A stretch of DNA of 64,000 bases from Streptomyces parvus (GTDB lineage: Bacteria > Actinomycetota > Actinomycetes > Streptomycetales > Streptomycetaceae): assembly GCF_032121415.1 (NCBI RefSeq), contig NZ_CP135079.1:6944001-7008000 (forward strand). Direction: 5' to 3'. This document shows positions 15,748-24,341 of this stretch, piece by piece. The notes under the pieces are model-generated. The model was not told where the DNA came from, did no database searches, and saw nothing but the letters and a program-made list of their open reading frames with translations. Numbering within the stretch: position 1 is the first letter of the stretch; every line of letters starts with the position of its first letter. The translations under genes were made by a program, and so were the position numbers.

Positions 15748-17789
15748 GCGAAGCGCCGCCCCTGCGTGTACTGGTCTGCGGTACCAACTTCGGGCGCTTC
15801 TACGCCGAGGCGGTTGGCCGGCGCCCCGGCTACCTCCTGGCCGGTGTCCTGAGCCGGGGGTCAGCAGCGTCCCGGGCGTACGCCCAGAGCCTGGGCGTCC
15901 CGTTCTACACGGACGTGGACGACCTTCCGGAGGACATCGACGCGGCCTGCGTCGCGGTGAGTTCCTCCATATCGGGTGGCCCGGGCACCGAGCTGGCCAG
16001 AGCGCTCATGGACCGGGGCGTCCACGTCCTCCAGGAACACCCCGTCCACCTCACCGAGCTGACGGACAACCTCAAACACGCCCGCAGGCGCGGGGTGCAG
16101 TACCGCCTCAACACCCACTACCCGCATGTGGCTCCCGTCCGCGCCTTCATCGAGGCAGCCCGCCGGCTCGTCCAACGGCAGCGACCACTCTTCGTGGACG
16201 CCGCCACCCCGGTCCACCTGATGCATCCCCTGGTGGACATCCTCGGTCAGGCGATGGGCACGCTCCGGCCCTGGCGGTTCGCGGACCCGGCGCCACTGCC
16301 GACCGGGCTCGGACCGCAGCCGTTCCGTTCCCTGCACGGCGTGTTCGCCGGTGTACCCCTCACCCTGCGGGTGCACCACCAGCTCGACCCGTCCGACCGG
16401 GACAACCACGCCCTGCACTGGCACCGGATCTCCGTCGGAACCGAAGGCGGAGTGCTCACCCTGGCCGACACCCACGGCCCGGTGCTGTGGAGCCCCCGGC
16501 TGCACATCGGCCGGGACACGGACCGGCGGTTCGTCCTGGACGGTCCGGGAACCGGGCGACTGGGGCTCGGCACCACGGCCGTGGTCGGCGCCACGGGAAG
16601 CTTCCGCATGGTCTTCTCCGACCTGTGGCCCGAAGCGATCGGCACGGCTCTCGACGGTCTCCGCGAGGCTGTCGCCCAGGGTGGGGACGCATTGCGCGCC
16701 GGCCAGTACGACCTGGCGGTGTGCCGCATCTGGACCGACCTCGCGACACGGCTGGGTCCACCCGAGATCGTCCGGCCGGCCGCGCCCCGGCCCCTGGCGG
16801 TCAGCGACGTCTTCCCGGTGCCGGAGGGCTTCGCAGGCGACACCACGTCCCGCCCGGAACCGCCCTCGCACATCGCCCGTCCGGCCCCCGCCGGGGAGCC
16901 GACCGGCTTCTCGCCCGAGACGGTGCCGGTCCGTCCCGCGGACTCCGTGCCGTACTCCCCGTCCGCCGAGTTCTTCGACCTCTTCGCCGCCGAGCACACC
17001 GCGACCTCCAGCGTCCCTGCGGTCGCCGCCCTCCTCGCCGAAGCGGATCTGAGCGCGGGGCCGGTCGTCGACATCGGTGCGGGCACCGGTCTGGTGACCG
17101 AGGCCGTCGCCCGGGCCCGGACGGACGCGCAGATCATCGCCTGTGAACCGTCGGTCGGCATGCGGGCCGTGCTCACCAGCCGTGTCTTCAGTGACGAAGA
17201 CCTGCGCACCCGGGTGACCGTCACCGCGGACTCCGCTCCCGACCTGGAGCTTCCCGACCGGATCAGCGCCGTCCTGCTGTGCGGAGTTCTCGGCCACCTC
17301 GACGCCGAAGAGCGGGCCAGGCTGTGGCGGAGGCTGGACCGACGGCTGGCCCCCGGCGGGCTCGTCATCGTCGAACTCATGCAGTTCGAACGTCCCTTGT
17401 CCCTGCCCGAGACCCGGCTCGCCACCGCCAGAGCCGGACGCCACCGCTATGAGTGGTCGTTCGCCGGGGCACCGGATGAGGCCGAGGACGGAGCGATGCG
17501 TCTGCACTCCACCTGGCGGGTCTACCGGGACGGCGCCGCCCACGCGGAACGCGAAGTGCGCGACTCCTACCGCTGGGCGCCCTTCGGACTGCAGGACGTG
17601 GCGGCCGAGTCCGGCATGACGGCACGCGCCCTGCCCACCCGCCCCGGAGCACCCCCACTGGCCGTACTCACCCGGACGCCCGGCGGCTCCGACACAACCC
17701 CCCGGCTGCCGCACGCGCGGACCCCGTCCGACGGCCCGGACGCCCCGCGCACCGCCATTCCGCTCGTCTCCTCTCCCACCGACGGCTAG
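15744..17789 (+). CDS. Thiazolinyl imine reductase fused to a SAM methyltransferase
   Basis: 681 residues. Residues 1-~360 match the PchG/Irp3 thiazolinyl imine reductase family: nucleotide-binding LVCGTNFGRFYAEAV, then HVLQEHPVH and NTHYPHVAPVRAFIEAA. This domain would reduce a thiazoline to thiazolidine on the carrier protein with NADPH. After a Pro-rich linker (~370-405) a complete class I methyltransferase domain follows, with DIGAGTG at 443-449 and EPSVGMRAVLTSRV. Family reductases are about 350-370 residues, so the C-terminal half is an added domain. That domain is clearly paralogous to the stand-alone methyltransferase at 19991-20719 (shared SAEFxxL, GAGTGxVTE, RAMLTSRV/RAVLTSRV, VIVELM). 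The start is GTG overlapping the previous stop. Confidence 0.88.
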   Translation: MSEAPPLRVLVCGTNFGRFYAEAVGRRPGYLLAGVLSRGSAASRAYAQSLGVPFYTDVDDLPEDIDAACVAVSSSISGGPGTELARALMDRGVHVLQEHPVHLTELTDNLKHARRRGVQYRLNTHYPHVAPVRAFIEAARRLVQRQRPLFVDAATPVHLMHPLVDILGQAMGTLRPWRFADPAPLPTGLGPQPFRSLHGVFAGVPLTLRVHHQLDPSDRDNHALHWHRISVGTEGGVLTLADTHGPVLWSPRLHIGRDTDRRFVLDGPGTGRLGLGTTAVVGATGSFRMVFSDLWPEAIGTALDGLREAVAQGGDALRAGQYDLAVCRIWTDLATRLGPPEIVRPAAPRPLAVSDVFPVPEGFAGDTTSRPEPPSHIARPAPAGEPTGFSPETVPVRPADSVPYSPSAEFFDLFAAEHTATSSVPAVAALLAEADLSAGPVVDIGAGTGLVTEAVARARTDAQIIACEPSVGMRAVLTSRVFSDEDLRTRVTVTADSAPDLELPDRISAVLLCGVLGHLDAEERARLWRRLDRRLAPGGLVIVELMQFERPLSLPETRLATARAGRHRYEWSFAGAPDEAEDGAMRLHSTWRVYRDGAAHAEREVRDSYRWAPFGLQDVAAESGMTARALPTRPGAPPLAVLTRTPGGSDTTPRLPHARTPSDGPDAPRTAIPLVSSPTDG

Positions 17790-17797
17790 GACCCACC

Positions 17798-19063
17798 ATG
17801 AGCACCCCCGAGACCTCGACGGCGTCTCACGCCTCCGACCCGCTCCGCACGGACACCGTTGCGTACACCATGGCCCCACCCCGGGACTTCCCCATCCAGC
17901 GCGGCTGCCCCTTCGCCGCGCCCGCGGAGTACGACGCGCTGCGGGCCGACGAACCGGTCGCCCGCGTCACCCTGCCGACCAAGAAGGAAGCTTGGGTCGT
18001 CACCCGCTACGACGACGTCCGCGAACTTCTCTCCGACCCCCGTGTCAGCGCCGACATCAGCCGCCCGGGCTTCCCGGCCCTCGGCGAGGGCGAACAGGAG
18101 GCCGGGGCACGGTTCCGTCCCTTCATCCGCACCGACGCCCCCGAGCACACCAAGTACCGGCGCATGCTCCTGCCGGTGTTCACGGTGCGCCGGGTCCGGG
18201 TGATGCGCCCCGCCGTACAGGCACGGGTGGACGAGATCCTGGACGGCATGCTCGCCGCAGGCGGCCCCGTGGACTTCGTCTCCGTGTACGCCAACGCCGT
18301 CTCCACCTCGGTGATCTGCGAACTCCTCGGCATCCCGCGCGAGAACCTGGAGTTCTTCCGGGACGTCACCCGGATCTCCGGCTCCCGCAACAGCACCGCC
18401 GAACAGGTCGCCGAAGCCCTCGGTGGCCTCTTCGGCCTGCTCGCCGAACTCATCGCCCAACGGCGGGAAGAACCCCGGGACGACCTGATCTCCAAGCTCG
18501 TCACCGACCATCTCGCCGACGGCCACGTGACCATGGACCAGCTGCTGTCCACCCTCGGCATCACCATCAACGCCGGCCGTGAGACCACCACGAGCATGAT
18601 CGCCCTGAGCACTCTGCTCCTCCTGGACCGGCCGGAGCTGAAGGAGGAACTGCGCCGCGACCCCTCCCTCATGCCCGCCGCCGTCGACGAACTCCTGCGC
18701 GTCCTGTCCGTCGCCGACTCCATCCCCCTGCGCGTGGCCGCCGAGGACATCGACCTCTCCGGCCGGACGATCCCCGCCGACGACGGCGTCATCGCCCTCC
18801 TCGCCGGGGCCAACCACGATCCCGAGCAGTTCGACGAGCCGGAGCGGGTCGACTTCCACCGCACCGACAACCACCACGTCGCGTTCGGCTACGGCGTCCA
18901 CCAGTGCGTCGGACAGCACCTGGCCCGGCTGGAAATGGAGGTCGCCCTGGAGACACTCATCCGCCGGGTCCCCACCCTCCGCCTCGCCGGTGACCGGGAC
19001 GACATCGCCGTCAAGCACGACTCGGCCACCTTCGGCCTCGAAGAACTGAGGGTGACCTGGTGA
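17798..19063 (+). CDS. Cytochrome P450, CYP105-like
   Basis: 421 residues, a normal bacterial class I length. The heme loop is FGYGVHQCVGQHLAR with Cys370. The I-helix reads INAGRETTTS, keeping the acid-alcohol pair. The ExxR motif reads DELLR. The S. coelicolor coelibactin cluster contains CYP105N1 in the equivalent position, so this is likely its counterpart. The oxidised position on the product is unknown. No ferredoxin or ferredoxin reductase lies nearby in the window. It begins 8 bases after the reductase-methyltransferase and overlaps the thioesterase start. Confidence 0.9.
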   Translation: MSTPETSTASHASDPLRTDTVAYTMAPPRDFPIQRGCPFAAPAEYDALRADEPVARVTLPTKKEAWVVTRYDDVRELLSDPRVSADISRPGFPALGEGEQEAGARFRPFIRTDAPEHTKYRRMLLPVFTVRRVRVMRPAVQARVDEILDGMLAAGGPVDFVSVYANAVSTSVICELLGIPRENLEFFRDVTRISGSRNSTAEQVAEALGGLFGLLAELIAQRREEPRDDLISKLVTDHLADGHVTMDQLLSTLGITINAGRETTTSMIALSTLLLLDRPELKEELRRDPSLMPAAVDELLRVLSVADSIPLRVAAEDIDLSGRTIPADDGVIALLAGANHDPEQFDEPERVDFHRTDNHHVAFGYGVHQCVGQHLARLEMEVALETLIRRVPTLRLAGDRDDIAVKHDSATFGLEELRVTW

Positions 19064-19929
19064 CCGCGTCCTCCTCGCCGAACGTGTCGTTCCAGCAACC
19101 CGCCCAGCACTTCCCCCGGCCCTCCGGACGCGCCGTCCGAGCGGACAGCCCCTGGATCAGGCGGTTGAGCGGCGGGCCTGCTCCCCGCTTCACGCTCGTA
19201 TGCCTGCCGCACGCGGGCGGAAGCGCGGGCTTCTACCGGCCCTGGGCGCCACTGATGCCCCCCGAGGTCGAACTCCTCGCCATCCAGTACCCCGGCCGCG
19301 AGGACCGTTTCGAGGATCCAGGGGCGGCCGACATGGGGGAGCTGGTCAGCGCGGTGGCCGACGCCCTCGAACCTCTGCTCGACCGGCCGTACGCCCTCTT
19401 CGGACACAGCATGGGCTCCGCCGTGGCCTGGGAGCTTGCCCACGAGCTCACCGGCAGCCGAAACCTCGCCCCGCACCGGCTGTTCGCGTCGGGCCGGGCG
19501 GCTCCCAACACCGCCGTGACCGGGCAGCTGCACCGCCAGAACGACGACACCCTGAGCGCCGAACTGGCACGCCTCGGCGGAACCAGCCGAGAGGTCCTCG
19601 ACGACCCCGGGCTGCGGTCCCTGATCCTGACGGCCGTACGCCACGACTACCGGATCATCGAGACGTACCGGCCGGCGGAGCGGCCGCCCCTGGCCTGCCC
19701 CCTGCACGTCCTGACCGGTAGCAAGGACCCCGAACTCGGGGAGGAACGCAGCCGCGACGGGGCAGGTGGCTGGGCGGACCTCACCACCGCCCGCACCGAA
19801 GTCCGCGTCTTCCCCGGCAACCACTTCTACCTCACCCCCCGACGCCGCGAGGTCGTCGCCACCGTGCTGCGCCGACTGGACCCCTCGCTGACCATCGGCG
19901 GCGCACACACCTGGCCGAGCACCCCGTGA
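19060..19929 (+). CDS. Type II (editing) thioesterase
   Basis: 289-residue alpha/beta hydrolase with the pattern of GrsT/YbtT-type thioesterases: CLPHAGGSAGFYRPWA, IQYPGRED, nucleophile elbow GHSMGS, and HFYL around the catalytic His near the end. It would remove mis-primed acyl or aminoacyl groups from the NRPS carrier domains. The first ~45 residues before the fold are variable and Ser/Pro-rich, so translation might begin downstream, but the GTG overlapping the P450 stop gives coupling and was chosen. Confidence 0.9.
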   Translation: MTASSSPNVSFQQPAQHFPRPSGRAVRADSPWIRRLSGGPAPRFTLVCLPHAGGSAGFYRPWAPLMPPEVELLAIQYPGREDRFEDPGAADMGELVSAVADALEPLLDRPYALFGHSMGSAVAWELAHELTGSRNLAPHRLFASGRAAPNTAVTGQLHRQNDDTLSAELARLGGTSREVLDDPGLRSLILTAVRHDYRIIETYRPAERPPLACPLHVLTGSKDPELGEERSRDGAGGWADLTTARTEVRVFPGNHFYLTPRRREVVATVLRRLDPSLTIGGAHTWPSTP

Positions 19930-19990
19930 ACCGAGACCGCAACGCCACCCGCACACGACCCGCCACACCCGCCCCCACCCGGAGAACGCC

Positions 19991-20719
19991 GTGATCGACT
20001 ACTACTCGACCTCGGCCGAGTTCTACGAACTGGTCGCCACCCGGCACACCGCCAGCAGCGGCCCGCCGCTGACCCGCGTCCTCACGGGTCTGGACACATC
20101 CCACGGACCCGTCCTGGAGATCGGGGCGGGCACCGGACGCGTGACGGAGGTCATCGCCTCCGCCCTGCCCGAGGCGGAGATCCTCGCGGCCGAGCCCTCG
20201 GCCACCATGCGCGCCATGCTCACCTCCCGGGTCGCCCGCGACCCGGACCTGCGCAAGCGCGTGACCGTCGTGGACGGCGCCGCCCAGGACCTCCTCCTGC
20301 CCGAACGGCTCTCCGCCGTCGTGATCTTCGGCGTAGCCGGTCACCTCACCGTCCCCGAACGCGTCGCGCTGTGGAAACGGCTCGCGGACCGCCTTCCGGA
20401 CGGCGCGCCCATCATCGTCGAACTCATGGGAGTGACCGCGCCCCGCGTCATCCCACCCGTCATGTCCCTCAGGGAGACCATCGGACGCCAGACGTACGAG
20501 TGGTGGATCGGCGGCGAACCCACCGACGGCGACGCCATGCGGTTCACCACCACCTGGAAGGTTCTGCGCGACGGCCGCACCGTGCGCGAGGTCTCCGACA
20601 CCTACGACTGGCACACCTTCGACGTCGCCCGGCTGGCCCGCGAGGCCGGCATGACCAGCCGCCGCATCACCGAGGCCGGCGGCAGGCCCGTCCCTGAAAT
20701 CGGAGTACTCGTCAAGTGA
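19991..20719 (+). CDS. Class I SAM-dependent methyltransferase (paralogue of the fused domain)
   Basis: 242 residues with motif I LEIGAGTGRVTEVIA, then AEPSATMRAMLTSRV and IIVELMG. Its whole length aligns by eye with residues ~405-660 of the reductase-methyltransferase encoded at 15744-17789, including an aromatic-rich stretch (YEWWIG / YEWSFA), so the two arose by duplication. The cluster therefore holds three methyltransferase domains: this one, the fused copy and the one embedded in NRPS2. Its target could be the product C, N or O, or a carboxylate. It is the only gene of the operon preceded by an appreciable gap (61 bp), and it overlaps the next gene (GTGA). Confidence 0.85.
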   Translation: MIDYYSTSAEFYELVATRHTASSGPPLTRVLTGLDTSHGPVLEIGAGTGRVTEVIASALPEAEILAAEPSATMRAMLTSRVARDPDLRKRVTVVDGAAQDLLLPERLSAVVIFGVAGHLTVPERVALWKRLADRLPDGAPIIVELMGVTAPRVIPPVMSLRETIGRQTYEWWIGGEPTDGDAMRFTTTWKVLRDGRTVREVSDTYDWHTFDVARLAREAGMTSRRITEAGGRPVPEIGVLVK

Positions 20720-22587
20720 AGTCACAGCCACCCGAGGCCGGCCCGGCCCCGGCAGCCGCCGGCACGAGCACGCACCCCGCCCCACCTCCGCTCCGCGCGC
20801 TCGCCGAGCCGGTCCGCGGACGACTGGCCCTCGCCACGGGCCTCCAGGCCGTCGCCGCCCTTGCCGGCGTGGTCCCCTTCATCGCCGTCTCCCGCATCGC
20901 CGAACGCCTCACCGCTGGGCCCCCGGCCGACGGCGACGCCCTCTGGCCGCTGGTGGTACTGGCCTGCTCCTCGGGCTTCGTCGCCCTGGTGTGCGGCACG
21001 GCGGCCGGAGCCCTCGCCCACATCGCCGACAACGACCTCCAGCTCACCCTCCGCCGCCGGCTCGCCCGGCACATCGGACGGCTACCGCTCGGCCGGCTCA
21101 CCGACCGAGGCACCGGTGAGGTGAAGCAGGCCGTGCAGGACGACGTGAGCGCGCTGCACACGCTGTTCGCCCACACCCTGCTCGATGTCGTCGCGGTCCT
21201 CACCGCCCCGGTGCTGGCCCTGGCCTACCTGTTCACGGTCGACTGGCGTCTGGCCCTCGTCAGCGTGGTGCCCCTGCTGCTGGGCGTGTTCCTGTTCAGC
21301 CGGGCCATGTCGGGCGCGGCGGGACAGATGGCCGAGTTCGGTGCCGCCCTGGGACGGATATCCGCAGCCGCGGTGGAGTTCGCCTCCGGCATCGCCGTGT
21401 TCAAGAGCTTCGGGCGCGGGAGCAAGGCCCACGAGCGTTTCGTGCGCGCGACCGAGGGCTTCGCCGACTTCTTCTCCGGCTGGGTCCGGTCCACCCTGGT
21501 GACCTCCACCGCCGCGATCCTGGTGGTGGCACCGGCCGTGGTCCTGCTCCTCCTGTCCGTCCTGGGCGCGGTGTTCATCACCCAGGACTGGATGACCGGA
21601 GCCGATCTCGTCCCCTTCCTCCTGCTCGGCCCCGCCGTCGCCGCCCCCATGGGCGTGGTGGGCCCCCGCATCCAGCAGATCCGTGCCGGCCAGGCCGCCG
21701 CCGTACGCATCACGACACTGCTGCACGCCCCCACGCTCGCCGAGCCCGCAGACCCGGCCCTGCCCGACGGCCACCATGTTTCCCTGCGTGGGGTGTCGTT
21801 CTCCTACGACGGGCGGGCCGACGTCCTCAGCGGTGTCGATCTCGACCTCGCGCCCGGCACGGTCACCGCCCTGGTCGGTCCCTCCGGCTCCGGCAAGTCC
21901 ACCCTGGCGTCGCTGCTGCCCCGCTTCCACGACGTCACCGCCGGTACGGTCACCCTCGGCGCCGTCGACCTCCGGGACATCCCCGCGGCCGAGCTGTACC
22001 GCCGCGTCGGCTTCGTCCTCCAGGACGTACGGCTGCTGCGCGCCGGCGTCGCCGACAACATCCGGCTGGGCCGCCCCGAGGCCACCGACGAGGAGGTCGA
22101 GCGGTGCGCCCGCGCCGCCCGCATCCACGACCGCATCACGGCCCTGCCTGACGGATACGCCACCGAACTCGGCACGACCGTCACCCTCTCCGGTGGCGAG
22201 GCCCAACGCCTCTCCATCGCGAGGGCACTGCTCGCCGACGCCCCTGTCCTTGTCCTCGACGAGGCGACCGCGTACGCCGACCCTCACTCCGAGGCGCTGA
22301 TCCAGGACGCGCTGTCCGAGCTCGCGGCCGGCCGCACCCTCCTCGTCATCGCCCACCGGCTGTCGACCATCCGCTCCGCCGACCGCATCGTGGTGCTGGA
22401 AGACGGACGCATCACCGAGCAGGGCCGCCACGACGACCTCCTGGCCGCTCAGGGCCGCTACGCCGCGCTGTGGGAGGCCCAGCGGACCGCGGGCCCGGAA
22501 GAGAGCGACGGCACACCGCACCACCGGTCCGCACCCGTGGGGGCCGGCCGCAGGGCGGACGACATCCGAGAAGGAAGTGCACGATGA
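20716..22587 (+). CDS. ABC exporter half-transporter, TMD-NBD (first of a pair)
   Basis: 623 residues: an N-terminal six-helix exporter domain, then a nucleotide-binding domain with Walker A GPSGSGKST, signature LSGGEAQRLS, Walker B VLVLDEAT and H-loop IAHRLST. It resembles YbtP/YbtQ and IrtA/IrtB, the fused half-transporters that work as heterodimers in siderophore clusters. Despite an exporter fold, those proteins import metal-siderophore complexes, so direction cannot be read from sequence. The residue after Walker B is AYADPH rather than the usual ALD, a slightly divergent D-loop. It is coupled to the next gene by ATGA. Confidence 0.9.
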   Translation: MKSQPPEAGPAPAAAGTSTHPAPPPLRALAEPVRGRLALATGLQAVAALAGVVPFIAVSRIAERLTAGPPADGDALWPLVVLACSSGFVALVCGTAAGALAHIADNDLQLTLRRRLARHIGRLPLGRLTDRGTGEVKQAVQDDVSALHTLFAHTLLDVVAVLTAPVLALAYLFTVDWRLALVSVVPLLLGVFLFSRAMSGAAGQMAEFGAALGRISAAAVEFASGIAVFKSFGRGSKAHERFVRATEGFADFFSGWVRSTLVTSTAAILVVAPAVVLLLLSVLGAVFITQDWMTGADLVPFLLLGPAVAAPMGVVGPRIQQIRAGQAAAVRITTLLHAPTLAEPADPALPDGHHVSLRGVSFSYDGRADVLSGVDLDLAPGTVTALVGPSGSGKSTLASLLPRFHDVTAGTVTLGAVDLRDIPAAELYRRVGFVLQDVRLLRAGVADNIRLGRPEATDEEVERCARAARIHDRITALPDGYATELGTTVTLSGGEAQRLSIARALLADAPVLVLDEATAYADPHSEALIQDALSELAAGRTLLVIAHRLSTIRSADRIVVLEDGRITEQGRHDDLLAAQGRYAALWEAQRTAGPEESDGTPHHRSAPVGAGRRADDIREGSAR

Positions 22588-24341
22588 TCCGTCAGCTCTA
22601 CCGCGTCCTGGGACCGGAAGGCTCCCGCCCTCTGAACCGGCTGCTGGTCCTCCAGTCCGGTGCGGCCGTCCTGCAAGGCGTCGCCTTCGCCCTCCTCGTG
22701 CCCGTCCTTCAGGCCCTGCTCGGCGCGGACCCCGACGACGTCTGGCCCTGGCTGACGGCGTTCACCGGCTGCGTACTCGGTTACGCGGCGCTGCAGGGCG
22801 CCGCTCTGAGCGGTGGGTTCACCGTCGGCTCCCAGCTTTCCCGGGTGCTGCACCGCCGACTGGCCGACCAGGCCCTGCGCCTGCCGCTGGGCTGGTTCAC
22901 CCCCGGCCGCACGGCCGAGTTCAGCAGACTGGCCGGACAGAACGTCATCCAGGTGATGAGCACACCGGCCCACCTGCTGCGCCCGTTCCTCACCTCCCTT
23001 CTCACCCCGGTGACGCTGGTCATCGCCACCTTCTTCTTCGACGTCCGCACCGCCTTGGTGCTCCTGGTCTGCGCGCCCGTGCTGTTCGCCGTCCAATGGG
23101 CCAGTGCTGCGATGCTGCGACGACTCGACCTCGGCCGCGACGCCGCCGCCGGCGAATCCGCGGACCGCGTGCTGGAGTACACGCGCAACCAGCCGGTCCT
23201 GCGGGCTTTCGGCCGGACCGCCGAGGGTTACGGAGCGCTGGACGACGCGCTGGTGGCCGAGGCACGCGCCGATCGGCGGCTCATCGCGCGCGGCCTCCCC
23301 GGCCTGGTCTCGTTCACTTTCGCCACCCGACTCGTGTTCGCCCTGCTGCTCGCACTCGGGGTCTCCTGGCAGCTCGACGGGTCGCTCACCATCCCCACCC
23401 TGCTGGCCCTCCTGGTCCTGCTGGTGCGGCTCATCGACAGCGTGTCGTCCGCAGCCGAGGCCGGTGCGGGCATGCGCATCGCCCGCAACACTCTCGAACG
23501 GCTCGGCGCCGTCCTGGACGAACCGCCGTTCCCCCAGCCCGTGGAGCCGCGGACACCCCGTGGCGCGAGTGTGGAGTTCACCGGGGTCGGCTTCCGTTAC
23601 ACCGACGGGACGGCCGACGCAGCTTCCGCACGCCCGGTCCTGAACGATGTGACGTTCCGCCTGCCCGAGCGCAGCATGACCGCACTGGTCGGGCCCTCCG
23701 GCGCCGGCAAGACCACGGTCGCCGCGCTGATCGCCCGCTTCCGTGACACCACGGACGGCACGGTCCGCATCGGTGGAGTCGACGTCCGCGAGATCGCCGC
23801 CGACGACCTGGCCGCCCATGTCTCCCTCGTCTTCCAGGACGTCTACCTCTTCGACGGAACCATCGAGGAGAACGTCAGGATCGCGTCCCCGGAAGCCGCC
23901 CCGGAGGAACTGGCCACTGCCGCCGCCCTGTCCGGGCTCGACCGGGTGATCGCGGAGCTACCCGACGGGTGGGACACCAAGGTGGGGGAGGGCGGGGCGA
24001 GGCTGTCGGGTGGGCAGCGCCAGCGCGTGTCCATCGCCCGCGCACTGCTGAAGGACGCTCCCGTCCTCATCCTCGACGAGGCCACGGCCGCGCTCGACCA
24101 GGAGAACGAGGCGTTGTTCGCCGATGCCGTGCGCGCCCTGGCCGACCGTAAGACTCTGCTGGTCATCGCGCACCGGCTCAGCACCGTCGTCCACGCGGAC
24201 CAGATCCTGGTCCTGGAGGACGGTGGGATCACCGAACGAGGCACGCACGACGACCTGGTGACGGCGGGCGGCACCTACGCGGCCTTCTGGCAGCGCCGGG
24301 CGCGGGCCAACGGCTGGCGGCTGGAGGCGGCACGGCCATGA
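22584..24341 (+). CDS. ABC exporter half-transporter, TMD-NBD (second of the pair)
   Basis: 585 residues from ATG 22584, which overlaps the stop of the partner gene and has GAAGGAAG upstream. It has an N-terminal exporter-type membrane domain, Walker A GPSGAGKTT, signature LSGGQRQRVS, Walker B VLILDEATAALD and H-loop AHRLST, all intact. It most likely forms the YbtPQ/IrtAB-like heterodimer with the preceding protein and moves the metallophore or its metal complex across the cytoplasmic membrane. Confidence 0.9.
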   Translation: MIRQLYRVLGPEGSRPLNRLLVLQSGAAVLQGVAFALLVPVLQALLGADPDDVWPWLTAFTGCVLGYAALQGAALSGGFTVGSQLSRVLHRRLADQALRLPLGWFTPGRTAEFSRLAGQNVIQVMSTPAHLLRPFLTSLLTPVTLVIATFFFDVRTALVLLVCAPVLFAVQWASAAMLRRLDLGRDAAAGESADRVLEYTRNQPVLRAFGRTAEGYGALDDALVAEARADRRLIARGLPGLVSFTFATRLVFALLLALGVSWQLDGSLTIPTLLALLVLLVRLIDSVSSAAEAGAGMRIARNTLERLGAVLDEPPFPQPVEPRTPRGASVEFTGVGFRYTDGTADAASARPVLNDVTFRLPERSMTALVGPSGAGKTTVAALIARFRDTTDGTVRIGGVDVREIAADDLAAHVSLVFQDVYLFDGTIEENVRIASPEAAPEELATAAALSGLDRVIAELPDGWDTKVGEGGARLSGGQRQRVSIARALLKDAPVLILDEATAALDQENEALFADAVRALADRKTLLVIAHRLSTVVHADQILVLEDGGITERGTHDDLVTAGGTYAAFWQRRARANGWRLEAARP

